A DNA stretch of 64,000 nucleotides, taken from assembly GCF_014873945.1 (NCBI RefSeq), contig NZ_JADBEC010000002.1:2046001-2110000 (forward strand), written 5' to 3'. A program made the translations under genes and the position numbers. This DNA is from Rhizobium viscosum. Lineage in GTDB: Bacteria > Pseudomonadota > Alphaproteobacteria > Rhizobiales > Rhizobiaceae. Under the pieces are notes generated by a model, which was not told where the DNA came from, ran no database searches, and saw only the letters and a program-made list of their open reading frames with translations. Positions 7,294-17,639 of this stretch are shown here, in pieces; positions within the stretch are counted from its first letter, which is position 1, and every line of letters starts with the position of its first letter.

Positions 7294-8760
7294 ATGAGTT
7301 TCAAAATCGCTATTATCGGGGCAGGCAGTGTCGGTTTCACCAAGAAGCTGTTCACGGACATTCTCTGCGTGCCGGAATTCAAGGACATCGAATTCGCGCT
7401 GACCGATCTCAGCGAACATAACCTCCAGATGATCAAGGCGATCCTCGACAAGATCGTAGAGTCGAACAAGCTGCCGACGAAGGTGACGGCGACGACAGAT
7501 CGTCGCAAGGCGCTGGAAGGCGCACGGTATGTCATCAGTTGCGTGCGCGTCGGCGGTCTGGAAGCCTATGCTGACGACATCAGGATTCCTCTGAAATACG
7601 GTATCGACCAGTGCGTCGGCGATACGATCTGCGCTGGCGGCATTCTCTACGGCCAGCGCAACATCCCCGTCATCCTCGATTTCTGCAAGGATATCCGCGA
7701 GGTCGCGGCACCGGGCGCGAAGTTCCTAAACTACGCCAATCCGATGGCGATGAATACCTGGGCGGCCATCGAATATGGCAAGGTTGATACGGTCGGCCTT
7801 TGCCATGGGGTCCAACATGGCGCCGAACAGATTGCCGAAGTGCTCGGCGCCAAGTCACCGCGCGAATTGGACTACATCTGCTCGGGCATCAACCATCAGA
7901 CCTGGTTCGTTGATCTGCGTCTTAACGGCCGCAAGATCGGCAAGGATGAGTTGATCGCTGCCTTCGAGGCGCACCCGGTCTATTCGCAGCAGGAGAAGCT
8001 GCGTATCGACGTCCTGAAGCGCTTCGGCGTCTATTCGACGGAGAGCAACGGCCATCTCTCCGAATACCTGCCCTGGTATCGCAAGCGGCCGGACGAAATC
8101 ACCCGCTGGATCGATATGTCGGACTGGATCCATGGCGAAACTGGCGGCTATCTGCGTCACTCGACGGAGACCCGCAACTGGTTCGAAACGGAATTCCCGC
8201 AATTCCTCGCTTCGGCCGAAAAGCCGATCGATCCGGCCAAGCGCTCCAACGAGCATGCGAGCCATATCCTTGAGGCGCTGGAGACCGGCCGGGTCTATCG
8301 CGGTCACTTCAACGTCAAGAACACCGGCGTTATCACCAACCTTCCGTCCGACGCCATCATCGAGTCGCCCGGCTTCGTCGATCGCTTCGGCATTAACATG
8401 GTCTCCGGCATCACCATTCCGGAAGCCTGTGCTGCGACCTGCATCTCCTCGATCAATGTCCAGCGCATGTCGGTGCATGCAGCTGTTACCGGCGATATCG
8501 ATCTCCTGAAGCTCGCCGTCCTGCACGATCCGCTGGTCGGTGCCGTCTCGACGCCGGAAGAGGTTTGGCAGATGGTCGATGAAATGGTCGTTGCCCAGGC
8601 CCGCTGGCTGCCGCAATATGCTGATGCTGTGCCGGCCGCCAAGGAGAGGCTAGCTAATTCCAAGGTCAAGACGCGAGAGTGGGAAGGGGCCGCGCGCCGC
8701 AATGTCCGCTCAATCGAGGAGCTTCGCGTCGAAAAGGCGGCGCTGAAGCAGGCCGTCTAG
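7294..8760 (+). CDS. Glycoside hydrolase family 4 (alpha-galactosidase type)
   Basis: A 488-residue GH4 enzyme. GH4 members hydrolyse glycosides by an NAD- and Mn-dependent oxidation-elimination mechanism. The Rossmann glycine motif IGAGSVGF is at about residues 7-14. The metal-binding cysteine lies in GLCHGVQHG (about residue 178) and the metal-binding histidine in SGINHQTWF (about 203). The CHGVQ form of the family motif points to alpha-galactosidase/alpha-glucuronidase-type members rather than 6-phospho-glycosidases. The ATG at 7294 follows GAGGTGAAGG. It is the first gene of the agp-like operon and differs strongly from the MelA-like GH4 that closes the same operon, so it probably acts on a different alpha-linked sugar or linkage. 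Confidence 0.85.
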   Translation: MSFKIAIIGAGSVGFTKKLFTDILCVPEFKDIEFALTDLSEHNLQMIKAILDKIVESNKLPTKVTATTDRRKALEGARYVISCVRVGGLEAYADDIRIPLKYGIDQCVGDTICAGGILYGQRNIPVILDFCKDIREVAAPGAKFLNYANPMAMNTWAAIEYGKVDTVGLCHGVQHGAEQIAEVLGAKSPRELDYICSGINHQTWFVDLRLNGRKIGKDELIAAFEAHPVYSQQEKLRIDVLKRFGVYSTESNGHLSEYLPWYRKRPDEITRWIDMSDWIHGETGGYLRHSTETRNWFETEFPQFLASAEKPIDPAKRSNEHASHILEALETGRVYRGHFNVKNTGVITNLPSDAIIESPGFVDRFGINMVSGITIPEACAATCISSINVQRMSVHAAVTGDIDLLKLAVLHDPLVGAVSTPEEVWQMVDEMVVAQARWLPQYADAVPAAKERLANSKVKTREWEGAARRNVRSIEELRVEKAALKQAV

Positions 8761-8761
8761 A

Positions 8762-8805
8762 GCAATTCCAGCAAAAGTGCGCTGCGGTTTTGCGTACGGA
8801 ATTGC
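8762..8805. repeat. Rhizobial intergenic palindromic element
   Basis: GCAATTCC (8762-8769) and GGAATTGC (8798-8805) are perfect inverted arms. Inside them GCAAAA (8771-8776) pairs with TTTTGC (8788-8793). The 44-bp element begins two bases after the GH4 stop codon. From memory, near-identical AGCAATTCC...GGAATTGCG sequences are scattered between genes in Rhizobium and relatives. It probably forms a stem-loop in the mRNA between the GH4 and binding-protein genes. Confidence 0.65.
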
Positions 8806-8984
8806 GTGAAAACAAGGAGCTGGGCCAATCCGTATTTCGAAGAAAAACGAATTGACCTAGCTCAGGGTGAGGGAGGCTGCGGCGGCTCTTCGGGAGGAAG
8901 GCCGTCCGCGCCCAAGCTTCCTTCATCGTCGTTTGAGGAGAAGCGGAGACGCGTACAAGCGCTCCGGAACAAGAGGGAGAGACG

Positions 8985-11072
8985 ATGACGAATTTCCGTA
9001 AGATCGGCATCCTGGCAGGACTGGCGCTTGGCGTTTCAGTCGCGGCCCTGAATGCCTATGCGTCCGAGCCAACGGTACCGCCGGCGCCGCCGGCGTTCCC
9101 CGCGGAAGGCAAGATCAAATATGTGTCCCGCGACTCCATCCTGGAGTTCAAGGCGCTGCCCGAATATCACGAGCCGGACTGGGTGACGAAGAATTTCGTC
9201 GACAGCGGCAAGCTGCCGGCGGTCAAGGATCGCCTGCCCAAGGAACCGATGGTCTTCAAGACCGAAAACATGCCTGACGGTCCCGGCGTCTATGGCGACG
9301 TGATGCGCCATGTCATCGGCGGTCGTCCGGAAGGCTGGAACTACGGCGCCGGTCAGACGCAGGGCTGGGGTGGCATCGACATCGGCCTCTCCGAATGCCT
9401 GACGCGCACAGCACCGCTCTTCCAGGTGGAAGCCAAGGATACCGAGCCGTTGCCGAACCTCGCCAAGGGCTGGGAGTGGTCGCAGGACGGTCACAAGCTC
9501 ACCATGCACCTGATCGAAGGCGCCAAGTGGTCCGACGGCGCGCCCTTCAATGCCGATGATCTCATGTTCTATTGGGAAGACGAAGTCATCGACCCGAACG
9601 TTTCGCCGCTCGGCGGCGGTGCGTCACCGGAAGCCTTCGGCGAGGGAACGACGCTCACAAAGATCGACGACTACACGGTCGAATGGACCTTCAAGGAAGC
9701 CTTCCCGAAGCAATACCTCTATACGATGGCCTACCCGAACTTCTGCCCAGGTCCGTCGCACATTCTCAAACCCCAGCATCCGAAATATTCGAAGAACACC
9801 TACGATCAGTTCAAGAATGCCTTCCCGCCGGAATTCATGAACATGCCGGTCATGGGCGCCTGGGTGCCGGTGGAATATCGGCCTGACGATATCATCGTCA
9901 TGCGCCGCAATCCCTACTACTGGAAGGTCGACGAGAAGGGCAATCAGCTGCCTTATCTCAATGAGCTGCACTACAAGCTCTCGACCTGGGCCGACCGTGA
10001 CGTGCAGGCCGTTGCCGGTTCCGCCGACTTCTCGAACCTCGAGCAGCCGGAGAACTTCGTGGCCTCGCTGAAGCGTGCCGCAGAAAAGACCGCTCCGGCG
10101 CGTCTCGCCTTCGGCCCGCGCCTCATCGGCTATAACCTGCGCATGAACCTGTCGGGCAATGGCTGGGGTGATCCCGATGCCCGCAGCCAGGCGATCCGCG
10201 AACTCAACCGCAACGAAGACTTCCGCAAAGCCGTGACCATGGCGGTCGACCGCAAGGCGATCGGCGACTCCCTCGTCAAGGGACCGTTCACGGCAATCTA
10301 TGCAGGCGGCCTTTCCTCCGGCACGAGCTTCTATGATCGCAACTCGACCGTCTACTATCCTTTCGACCTAAAGGGTGCCAAGGCGCTGCTCGCCAAGGTC
10401 GGCCTGAAGGATACCGATGGCGACGGCTTCTTGAACTTCCCGGCCGGAACAGCTGATGGCAAGGACGTCGAGATCGTGCTTCTGGTCAATAACGACTATA
10501 CCACCGACAAGAGCCTTGCCGAAGGTGTCGTTGGCCAGATGGAGAAGCTCGGCATCAAGATCATCATCAACGCTCTTGATGGCCCCAAGCGGGATAATGC
10601 GCATTATGCCGGTCAGTTCGACTGGCTGATCCAGCGCAATACAACCGAGCTCGCCTCCGTAGTGCAGAACACCGAACAGCTTGCCGCGGTCGGCCCGCGT
10701 ACCAGCTGGCACCACCGCGCCGGCAAGGATAATCAGCTCGATCTCCTGCCTTACGAAAAGGAGCTTGCCGACATCGTCAACAAGTTCCGCACGAGCCAGG
10801 ACAATGACGAACGCGTTGCGCTCATGAAGCAGTACCAGAAGACGGCAACTGAACACGTCGATACCGTCGGCCTGACCGAATATCCAGGCGCGCTGATCAT
10901 CAACAAGCGTTTCTCGAATATTCCCGAGGGTACGCCGATCATGATGTTCAACTGGGCCGAGGATTCCGTCATTCGCGAGCGTGTGTGGGTGGCCGCCGAC
11001 AAGCAGGGCAAGTACGAACTCTTCCCTCAACAGCTTCCCGGTAAGCCCGGGGACAAGGGTCCGATAAACTAA
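8985..11072 (+). CDS. agpA: ABC transporter substrate-binding protein, family 5 (AgpA-like)
   Basis: A 695-residue periplasmic binding protein of the SBP_bac_5 (oligopeptide/oligosaccharide) family, with a Sec signal peptide at 1-26 ending NAYA. Family landmarks include WSDGAPFNADDLMFYWED (about 178-195) and AVTMAVDRKAIGDSLVKG (about 417-434). It is longer than typical DppA/OppA proteins (about 530-600), as are the alpha-galactoside-binding members. GGAGAGACG precedes the ATG. Placed between GH4 enzymes and Opp-type permeases, it should deliver melibiose, raffinose or related alpha-galactosides. AgpA of S. meliloti has the same family and neighbours; the symbol is assigned on that basis. Confidence 0.8.
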   Translation: MTNFRKIGILAGLALGVSVAALNAYASEPTVPPAPPAFPAEGKIKYVSRDSILEFKALPEYHEPDWVTKNFVDSGKLPAVKDRLPKEPMVFKTENMPDGPGVYGDVMRHVIGGRPEGWNYGAGQTQGWGGIDIGLSECLTRTAPLFQVEAKDTEPLPNLAKGWEWSQDGHKLTMHLIEGAKWSDGAPFNADDLMFYWEDEVIDPNVSPLGGGASPEAFGEGTTLTKIDDYTVEWTFKEAFPKQYLYTMAYPNFCPGPSHILKPQHPKYSKNTYDQFKNAFPPEFMNMPVMGAWVPVEYRPDDIIVMRRNPYYWKVDEKGNQLPYLNELHYKLSTWADRDVQAVAGSADFSNLEQPENFVASLKRAAEKTAPARLAFGPRLIGYNLRMNLSGNGWGDPDARSQAIRELNRNEDFRKAVTMAVDRKAIGDSLVKGPFTAIYAGGLSSGTSFYDRNSTVYYPFDLKGAKALLAKVGLKDTDGDGFLNFPAGTADGKDVEIVLLVNNDYTTDKSLAEGVVGQMEKLGIKIIINALDGPKRDNAHYAGQFDWLIQRNTTELASVVQNTEQLAAVGPRTSWHHRAGKDNQLDLLPYEKELADIVNKFRTSQDNDERVALMKQYQKTATEHVDTVGLTEYPGALIINKRFSNIPEGTPIMMFNWAEDSVIRERVWVAADKQGKYELFPQQLPGKPGDKGPIN

Positions 11073-11099
11073 GAGCTCCCTCCCGAACGACAACAGCTT

Positions 11100-11126
11100 C
11101 CGGTCGCGCGTGCTGCGCGCGGCCGG
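11100..11126 (+). other. Intercistronic GC-rich hairpin, agpA-agpB gap
   Basis: CCGGTCGCGCG (11100-11110) pairs with CGCGCGGCCGG (11116-11126) over a 5-base loop, 11 bp with one wobble and no following T run. It lies 28 bp after the agpA stop. Such hairpins protect the upstream binding-protein mRNA or reduce read-through into the permease genes. Confidence 0.6.
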
Positions 11127-11190
11127 TCAGAATCAACGAGCCGGCCGCGCTGAGACGAGCGACTGGCGGCAAGGAGAAGCGAACCGTCTG

Positions 11191-12198
11191 ATGTTACGAT
11201 TCCTGCTCATGCGTATCGCCTCGGCGATCCCCGTCCTCTTCATCCTGAGCGTGGTGACCTTCGCCATCATCCAGGCGCCACCAGGAGATTATGCCGATTA
11301 CATCCGTTCGCAGTTGATCAATCAGGGCGGAGCTTCCTTCGCGCAGGCCGATGCGCAGGCTCAGGCCTATCGTGTCGAACATGGCCTCGATCAGCCGCTG
11401 GTCGTCCAGTATGTCAACTGGATCACGGGAATCGTGACCAAAGGCGATTTCGGCTACAGCATGTTCTACAACAAGCCGGTGGCCGATGTTGTCGGCGAGC
11501 GCCTGCCGCGCACGCTGGCCCTGGCGCTGGTCTGCCACATTTTTGCATCCATCCTCGGCATCACTTTCGGCATCTGGGCGGCGACCCGTCAATACAGCTG
11601 GATCGACAGCCTGCTCTCCGGCATCTCTTTCCTCGGCATGACGGTGCCGCGCTTTCTGATGGCGCTGATCATCGTCTACCTGCTCGTCTTCCAGTTCAAC
11701 GTGACGGAAATCGGCAGCTTCTTCTCACCGCAATATGGCGGAGCGCCGTGGTCCTGGGCGAAATTCATGGATCTCGTGAGCCACGTCTGGCCGGTCGTCG
11801 CGATCGCCACCTTCGGCGGGCTCGCCTACAACATGCGCGTCATGCGCGGCAATCTGCTCGATACGCTGAACGCCCAATATGTCGAGACAGCGCGTGCCAA
11901 GGGGCTTTCGGGCGGCGCGGTCGTCATGCGCCACGCTGTTCCAAACGCGCTCCATCCGCTCGTCATGTATCAGGGTGTCGTGCTTCCGTACATGCTGACT
12001 GGCGAGATCGAGACCGCGATCATCTTCGCTCTGCCAACCGTCGGCCCGGCAATCGTCGGCTCCATGGCGATCGGTGACGTCTATGTCACCGCGACTTTCA
12101 TGCTGGTGCTGTCGGCCACGCTGATCGTCGGCAACATCATCGCCGACATGCTGCTTGCCATGCTCGATCCGCGGGTCCGTCAATATGGAGGAGCCTGA
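11191..12198 (+). CDS. agpB: ABC transporter permease, DppB/OppB type
   Basis: A 335-residue inner-membrane permease with about six helices; the first is at residues 9-30 (IASAIPVLFILSVVTFAII). The cytoplasmic EAA-type loop that touches the ATPase is YVETARAKGLSGGAVVMRH (about 231-249). Proteins of this group pair with a DppC-type permease to form the channel. The ATG at 11191 is preferred to the upstream in-frame ATG at 11110: the extra N-terminus would run through the intercistronic hairpin, and AAGGAG lies upstream, though with a long 14-base gap. The next gene starts one base after the stop codon. Confidence 0.85.
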   Translation: MLRFLLMRIASAIPVLFILSVVTFAIIQAPPGDYADYIRSQLINQGGASFAQADAQAQAYRVEHGLDQPLVVQYVNWITGIVTKGDFGYSMFYNKPVADVVGERLPRTLALALVCHIFASILGITFGIWAATRQYSWIDSLLSGISFLGMTVPRFLMALIIVYLLVFQFNVTEIGSFFSPQYGGAPWSWAKFMDLVSHVWPVVAIATFGGLAYNMRVMRGNLLDTLNAQYVETARAKGLSGGAVVMRHAVPNALHPLVMYQGVVLPYMLTGEIETAIIFALPTVGPAIVGSMAIGDVYVTATFMLVLSATLIVGNIIADMLLAMLDPRVRQYGGA

Positions 12199-12199
12199 T

Positions 12200-13333
12200 A
12201 TGTTCGCCTTCGACTCTTCCACACCGCCGCCGCCACACGAGGAAACGGTCAAGAATACCAGCCATGGCAATGAGAGCTATATGGCGCTGGTCTGGCGCCG
12301 GCTGCGGCGCTCCTGGACCGGCATGATCGGCCTCATCCTCGTCGGCCTCCTGATCATCATGGCGATCTTTGCGGATTTCTTCGCGCCGATGGACCCGAAG
12401 GCGACCGATGTCGGCTTTGCGCCGCCGCAGCTGATCAGCATCCACGACAAGGAGGGCAGTCTCGTCTGGCCGCGCGTCTATGCGCTTGCGGATTCCGAAG
12501 AGCTCGATCCGGTCACTTTCCAGCCGGTCGTCGGCCTGGATTATGACAATCCGCGTCTGCTCGGCTTCTTCGTGAAGGGTTCTGACTATAATCTGCTCGG
12601 TCTCATCCCGGCCAATCGCCATTTCTTCGGCACGGTCGATGGCGAGCCAGTGCATTTCCTCGGTACCGACAAGTTCGGCCGAGACGTGCTGTCGCGCGCC
12701 ATTATCGGCTCACGCATCTCGCTGATGATCGCGCTGACGGTGGTCTTCATCGTCACGGTCGTCGGCACCACTGTCGGGATGGTGTCAGGCTACTATGGCG
12801 GTGCCTTCGATGTCTGGGTGCAGCGCTTCGTCGAGCTTGTGCTCGCCTTCCCGCAGCTGCCTCTTTATCTAGCGCTGACATCGCTGATTCCGATCACAGC
12901 ACCGACCAACATCTTCCTCGCCTTCGTGATCTTTGTCATGTCGGCGCTTGGCTGGGCGCAGATGTCGCGCGAGGTGCGCGGCAAGACTCTGGCGCTGGCG
13001 CGCATCGAATATGTGCGGGCGGCAATGGCCGTTGGTGCCACCGACCGGCGCATCATCTTCCAGCATATTTTCCCGAATGTGATGAGCCACGTGATCGTCG
13101 CCGTCACCATCCATATTCCGAGCGTCGTGCTGCTCGAATCCTTCCTCGGCTTCCTCGGCTTTGCCGTGAAGCCACCGCTGATCTCCTGGGGGCTGATGCT
13201 GCAGGATACGGCGAATTATTCCGTCATCGGAACCTATCCCTGGATTCTCTCGCCCGTCGCCTTCGTGCTGGTCACCGTCTTCGCCTTCAATGCTTTGGGC
13301 GACGGTCTGCGCGATGCGGTCGATCCCTATTGA
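12200..13333 (+). CDS. agpC: ABC transporter permease, DppC/OppC type
   Basis: A 377-residue permease, longer than the usual 290-300. The extra length is a periplasmic insert between helix 1 (about 36-60) and the core (about 75-155, for example VGLDYDNPRLLGFFV and HFLGTDKFGRDVLSR). The GTDKFGRDVLSR segment is the DppC-family hallmark. The EAA loop is YVRAAMAVGATDRRIIFQH (about 272-290). GGAGGAG is six bases before the ATG at 12200, and the upstream permease gene stops at 12198. It forms the transmembrane channel with AgpB and feeds the fused ATPase encoded next. Confidence 0.85.
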   Translation: MFAFDSSTPPPPHEETVKNTSHGNESYMALVWRRLRRSWTGMIGLILVGLLIIMAIFADFFAPMDPKATDVGFAPPQLISIHDKEGSLVWPRVYALADSEELDPVTFQPVVGLDYDNPRLLGFFVKGSDYNLLGLIPANRHFFGTVDGEPVHFLGTDKFGRDVLSRAIIGSRISLMIALTVVFIVTVVGTTVGMVSGYYGGAFDVWVQRFVELVLAFPQLPLYLALTSLIPITAPTNIFLAFVIFVMSALGWAQMSREVRGKTLALARIEYVRAAMAVGATDRRIIFQHIFPNVMSHVIVAVTIHIPSVVLLESFLGFLGFAVKPPLISWGLMLQDTANYSVIGTYPWILSPVAFVLVTVFAFNALGDGLRDAVDPY

Positions 13334-13343
13334 GGTGATGAAG

Positions 13344-15011
<1,668 letters not shown>

Positions 15012-15033
15012 TTTCAGAATGCCGGAGGTTCAT

Positions 15034-16398
15034 ATGGCAAATCCCAGAATAACGTTCATTGGAGCTGGCTCCACCGTTTTCATGAAGAATATCGTCGGCG
15101 ACATCCTTCAGCGTCCGGCGCTGTCAGGCGCCACGATCGCGCTCATGGACATCAACCCGCAGCGACTGGAAGAAAGCGCCATCGTCGTCAACAAGCTGAT
15201 TTCGACGCTTGGCGTGAAGGCGAAGGCGGAAACCTATTCCGATCAGCGCAAGGCGCTCTCGGGCGCCGATTTCGTCGTCGTCGCCTTCCAGATCGGTGGT
15301 TACGAGCCCTGCACGGTGACCGATTTCGAAGTGCCGAAGAAATACGGCCTGCGCCAGACGATTGCCGACACGCTCGGCGTCGGCGGCATCATGCGTGGTC
15401 TGAGAACCGTGCCGCATCTCTGGAAGATCTGCGAGGATATGCGCGCCGTCTGCCCGAACGCCATCATGCTGCAATATGTAAACCCGATGGCGATCAACAC
15501 CTGGGCGATTTCAGAGAAATACCCCGATATCAAGCAGGTTGGCCTTTGCCATTCCGTGCAGGGCACGGCGATGGAGCTCGCCCACGATCTCGATATCCCC
15601 TATGACGAAATCCGCTACCGCTCGGCCGGCATCAACCACATGGCCTTCTACCTGAAGTTCGAGCATCGCCAGCCGGATGGTTCCTACAAGAACCTCTATC
15701 CGGATTTGGTGCGCGCCTATCGCGAGGGACGTGTGCCGAAGCCCGGCTGGAACCCGCGCTGCCCCAACAAGGTGCGCTACGAGATGCTGACACGTCTCGG
15801 CTACTTCGTTACCGAAAGCTCGGAGCATTTTGCCGAATACACGCCTTACTTCATCAAGGAAGGCCGCGAGGATCTGATCGAAAAATTCGGCATTCCGCTT
15901 GACGAATATCCGAAGCGCTGTATCGAGCAGATCGCCCGCTGGAAGGGGCAGGCGGAAGCCTATCGTTCGGCCGACAAGATCGAGGTCAATGAATCGAAGG
16001 AATATGCCTCCTCGATCATCAATTCGGTCTGGACTGGCGAACCCTCGGTCATCTACGGCAACGTCCGCAATAATGGCTGCATCACTTCGCTGCCGGCCAA
16101 TTGCGCTGCCGAAGTGCCCTGCCTGGTCGATGCCTCGGGCATCCAGCCGACCTATATCGGCGACCTGCCGCCGCAGCTGACGGCACTGATCCGCACCAAT
16201 ATCAATGTCCAGGAACTGACGGTTCAGGCACTGATGACGGAAAACCGTGAGCATATCTATCATGCCGCGATGATGGATCCGCATACGGCTGCCGAGCTCG
16301 ACCTCGATCAGATCTGGTCGCTGGTGGACGAACTGCTCGCCGCTCATGGCGACTGGCTGCCGGAATGGGCCCGGCCGAGCAAGATGCGCGCGGCCTGA
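15034..16398 (+). CDS. melA: Alpha-galactosidase, GH4, MelA-like
   Basis: A 454-residue GH4 alpha-galactosidase, which cleaves melibiose and raffinose-type sugars in the cytoplasm using NAD and Mn. Much of it matches what I recall of E. coli MelA (451 residues): FIGAGST near the start, DFVVVAFQIGGYEPCTVTDF, the metal motif GLCHSVQGTAMEL, GINHMAFYL, ESSEHFAEYTP, and WTGEPSVIYGNVRNNG. The ATG at 15034 follows GGAGG by six bases; an in-frame ATG at 15019 has no such site. It closes the agp-like operon and is followed by a bidirectional terminator. The MelA assignment is the firmest functional call in this operon. Confidence 0.92.
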   Translation: MANPRITFIGAGSTVFMKNIVGDILQRPALSGATIALMDINPQRLEESAIVVNKLISTLGVKAKAETYSDQRKALSGADFVVVAFQIGGYEPCTVTDFEVPKKYGLRQTIADTLGVGGIMRGLRTVPHLWKICEDMRAVCPNAIMLQYVNPMAINTWAISEKYPDIKQVGLCHSVQGTAMELAHDLDIPYDEIRYRSAGINHMAFYLKFEHRQPDGSYKNLYPDLVRAYREGRVPKPGWNPRCPNKVRYEMLTRLGYFVTESSEHFAEYTPYFIKEGREDLIEKFGIPLDEYPKRCIEQIARWKGQAEAYRSADKIEVNESKEYASSIINSVWTGEPSVIYGNVRNNGCITSLPANCAAEVPCLVDASGIQPTYIGDLPPQLTALIRTNINVQELTVQALMTENREHIYHAAMMDPHTAAELDLDQIWSLVDELLAAHGDWLPEWARPSKMRAA

Positions 16399-16412
16399 GA
16401 GCCTGTAAATCA

Positions 16413-16441
16413 ATCGGTGCCGGTTTAAAGTCGGCGCCGAT
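16413..16441. terminator. Bidirectional terminator hairpin
   Basis: ATCGGTGCCG (16413-16422) pairs with CGGCGCCGAT (16432-16441) across a 9-base loop with one wobble. It fills the 54-bp gap between the convergent melA and RES toxin genes, so it probably ends both transcripts. Confidence 0.65.
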
Positions 16442-16452
16442 CACATCATCGG

Positions 16453-16947
16453 TCAGGACAGCCTACCTTCGTCGTCGATCAAGGTCAGCCGGCAAGGGCT
16501 TTTATCGCTCCATTGCCACAACACGAGATTGAGATCGTCGGCTCTGGCCGCCGGTGCAAAGCTTCTGACAAGCAGCCCGTGATAGCCGTCGGACAGGAGT
16601 TCGCGCGCAAGCATTTGCGTTCTTGCTTCGCCCTTGGCCTTCATCTCATCGCGCCAGCTTGCTGCGGCGAGCGCTGCAGCCTCGATACCGAGCTTTCGAA
16701 GGGCGGTCTCGTCCCTCGTGTCGAAGATCCGTTTGATATCGGCCTCGTAAGAGACGAGTGTCGTCGGCTGCAGGCTGCCGACCTGATTGGCTTCCCGGAG
16801 TGCCGTCAGCACAGAGAGCGACGTATAAAGCGCTGGCGTTCCCTTGGGGTTGAAGCGGCCGCCATAAAGTTCTGCGCCCCGGCCGGAGAGCGGCTGGCGT
16901 GCATAGATCGGGTTCAGTGCGCGATATAGCTTTCCTTCGTAGCGCAT
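16453..16947 (-). CDS. RES-domain toxin (NAD+-degrading type)
   Basis: A 164-residue RES-family protein. RES toxins (ParT, MbcT, Xre-RES pairs) deplete NAD+ by phosphorolysis or by using it to modify targets. Conserved features visible here are an N-terminal LYRA at residues 7-10, the core GGRFNPKGTPALYTS (29-43), ALREANQ (49-55), and a C-terminal VLWQW with basic surroundings. The name reflects conserved Arg, Glu and Ser residues, all of which seem to be present. It starts nine bases after the antitoxin stop, the standard antitoxin-first order. The length is close to the family norm of about 150-180. It looks intact. Confidence 0.85.
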   Translation of the reverse strand: MRYEGKLYRALNPIYARQPLSGRGAELYGGRFNPKGTPALYTSLSVLTALREANQVGSLQPTTLVSYEADIKRIFDTRDETALRKLGIEAAALAAASWRDEMKAKGEARTQMLARELLSDGYHGLLVRSFAPAARADDLNLVLWQWSDKSPCRLTLIDDEGRLS

Positions 16948-16956
16948 CGGCCGAAA

Positions 16957-17307
16957 TCAAGCGTGGATACCGGCATCAATCGCATCGATAAAGTCGAGGA
17001 CTTCCTCCGCCCGCCCGTCGCGAACGAGCTGCATAGCTGTCTGGCCCGAAAAGCCTGAAAGGGGTTCGGAACGATACCAGGCATAGGCCATCAGCGCCGA
17101 GCCGAAGCGGGGCTCGACCTTGTTGACGACCTCGATCATCTCGCGCAGGCGCCGTTGCGTCTTGTCAGAGCGCAGGCGGTCCTTGCGCTGGATTGCATCC
17201 TTGCCAAGGCCGGCCGTGCGAGCAATCTCCTCGCTCGTCGTGCGAAAGGCATCGGCGATCTTGCGCGGGGCAAACAGCCCGTCATCTGCATATTGTGCCA
17301 AGCCCAT
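16957..17307 (-). CDS. Xre/MbcA/ParS-type antitoxin
   Basis: A 116-residue antitoxin partner of the RES toxin. The N-terminal half (about 8-60) looks like a helix-turn-helix DNA-binding region (PRKIADAFRTTSEEIARTAG). The C-terminal half holds the MbcA/ParS/Xre toxin-binding domain, with the hallmark segment LMAYAWYRSEPLSGFSGQTAMQLV split around residue 80 and ending in the helix EVLDFIDAIDAG. GGAG precedes the ATG. A palindrome over the -10 box upstream points to autorepression, which is usual for these modules. It is co-transcribed with the toxin. Confidence 0.85.
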   Translation of the reverse strand: MGLAQYADDGLFAPRKIADAFRTTSEEIARTAGLGKDAIQRKDRLRSDKTQRRLREMIEVVNKVEPRFGSALMAYAWYRSEPLSGFSGQTAMQLVRDGRAEEVLDFIDAIDAGIHA

Positions 17308-17331
17308 GATCCATCTCCATGCCGTCCATAC

Positions 17332-17366
17332 TGACGTTATATAGCGTCAAAATAAGCGGCGTTCAA
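17332..17366 (-). promoter_or_regulatory. Toxin-antitoxin promoter with overlapping operator
   Basis: On the minus strand a -35 box TTGAAC (17361-17366) and a -10 box TATATA (17338-17343) are separated by exactly 17 bases. The -10 box is the centre of an 18-bp palindrome, TGACGTTATATAGCGTCA (17332-17349), with one mismatched pair. It lies 24 bases upstream of the antitoxin ATG, so the antitoxin bound here would shut its own promoter. Confidence 0.7.
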
Positions 17367-17636
17367 TGGCTGAAGCTCGACAGGTAATCTTTGCCGATCA
17401 TCTCAGCCCGCCCTGGAGCCGATCGCCATAGCCGGTACATTGGTGCCCCGACCGCCATCGGATCGTTGCCGGAGGGATGGTCGTCTTCGCCATTTGTCCG
17501 GCAAATTTCGTCAGCGCTTCCTCGTCTTGCAGCGTTTTGCCCCGGTAGAATCTCCATTGCAATTTTCCAGCCGTATGGCGGCAACCGATGCCACGGATCC
17601 GCTGCCGGTGATGATGAGGTCGTAGGTCCCGCTCAC
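17363..17636 (-). pseudogene. Remnant of a GMC-family oxidoreductase
   Basis: Three minus-strand frames together give both ends of a glucose-methanol-choline oxidoreductase and nothing of its middle. Starting at a GTG at 17636, YDLIITGSGSVASVAAIRLEN looks like the N-terminal FAD-binding motif (family form 'YDyIIVGsGSAG...RLse'). A second frame then reads LQDEEALTKFAGQMAKTT, and a third HPSG-N-DPMAV...AEMIGKD, which together resemble the C-terminal 'HPsGTcrMG...DpMaVvd...' region and end at 17363. A large internal deletion plus at least one frameshift explains the layout. The GTG lies three bases after the amidohydrolase stop, so it was probably the third gene of that operon. Confidence 0.6.
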
Positions 17637-17639
17637 ATT

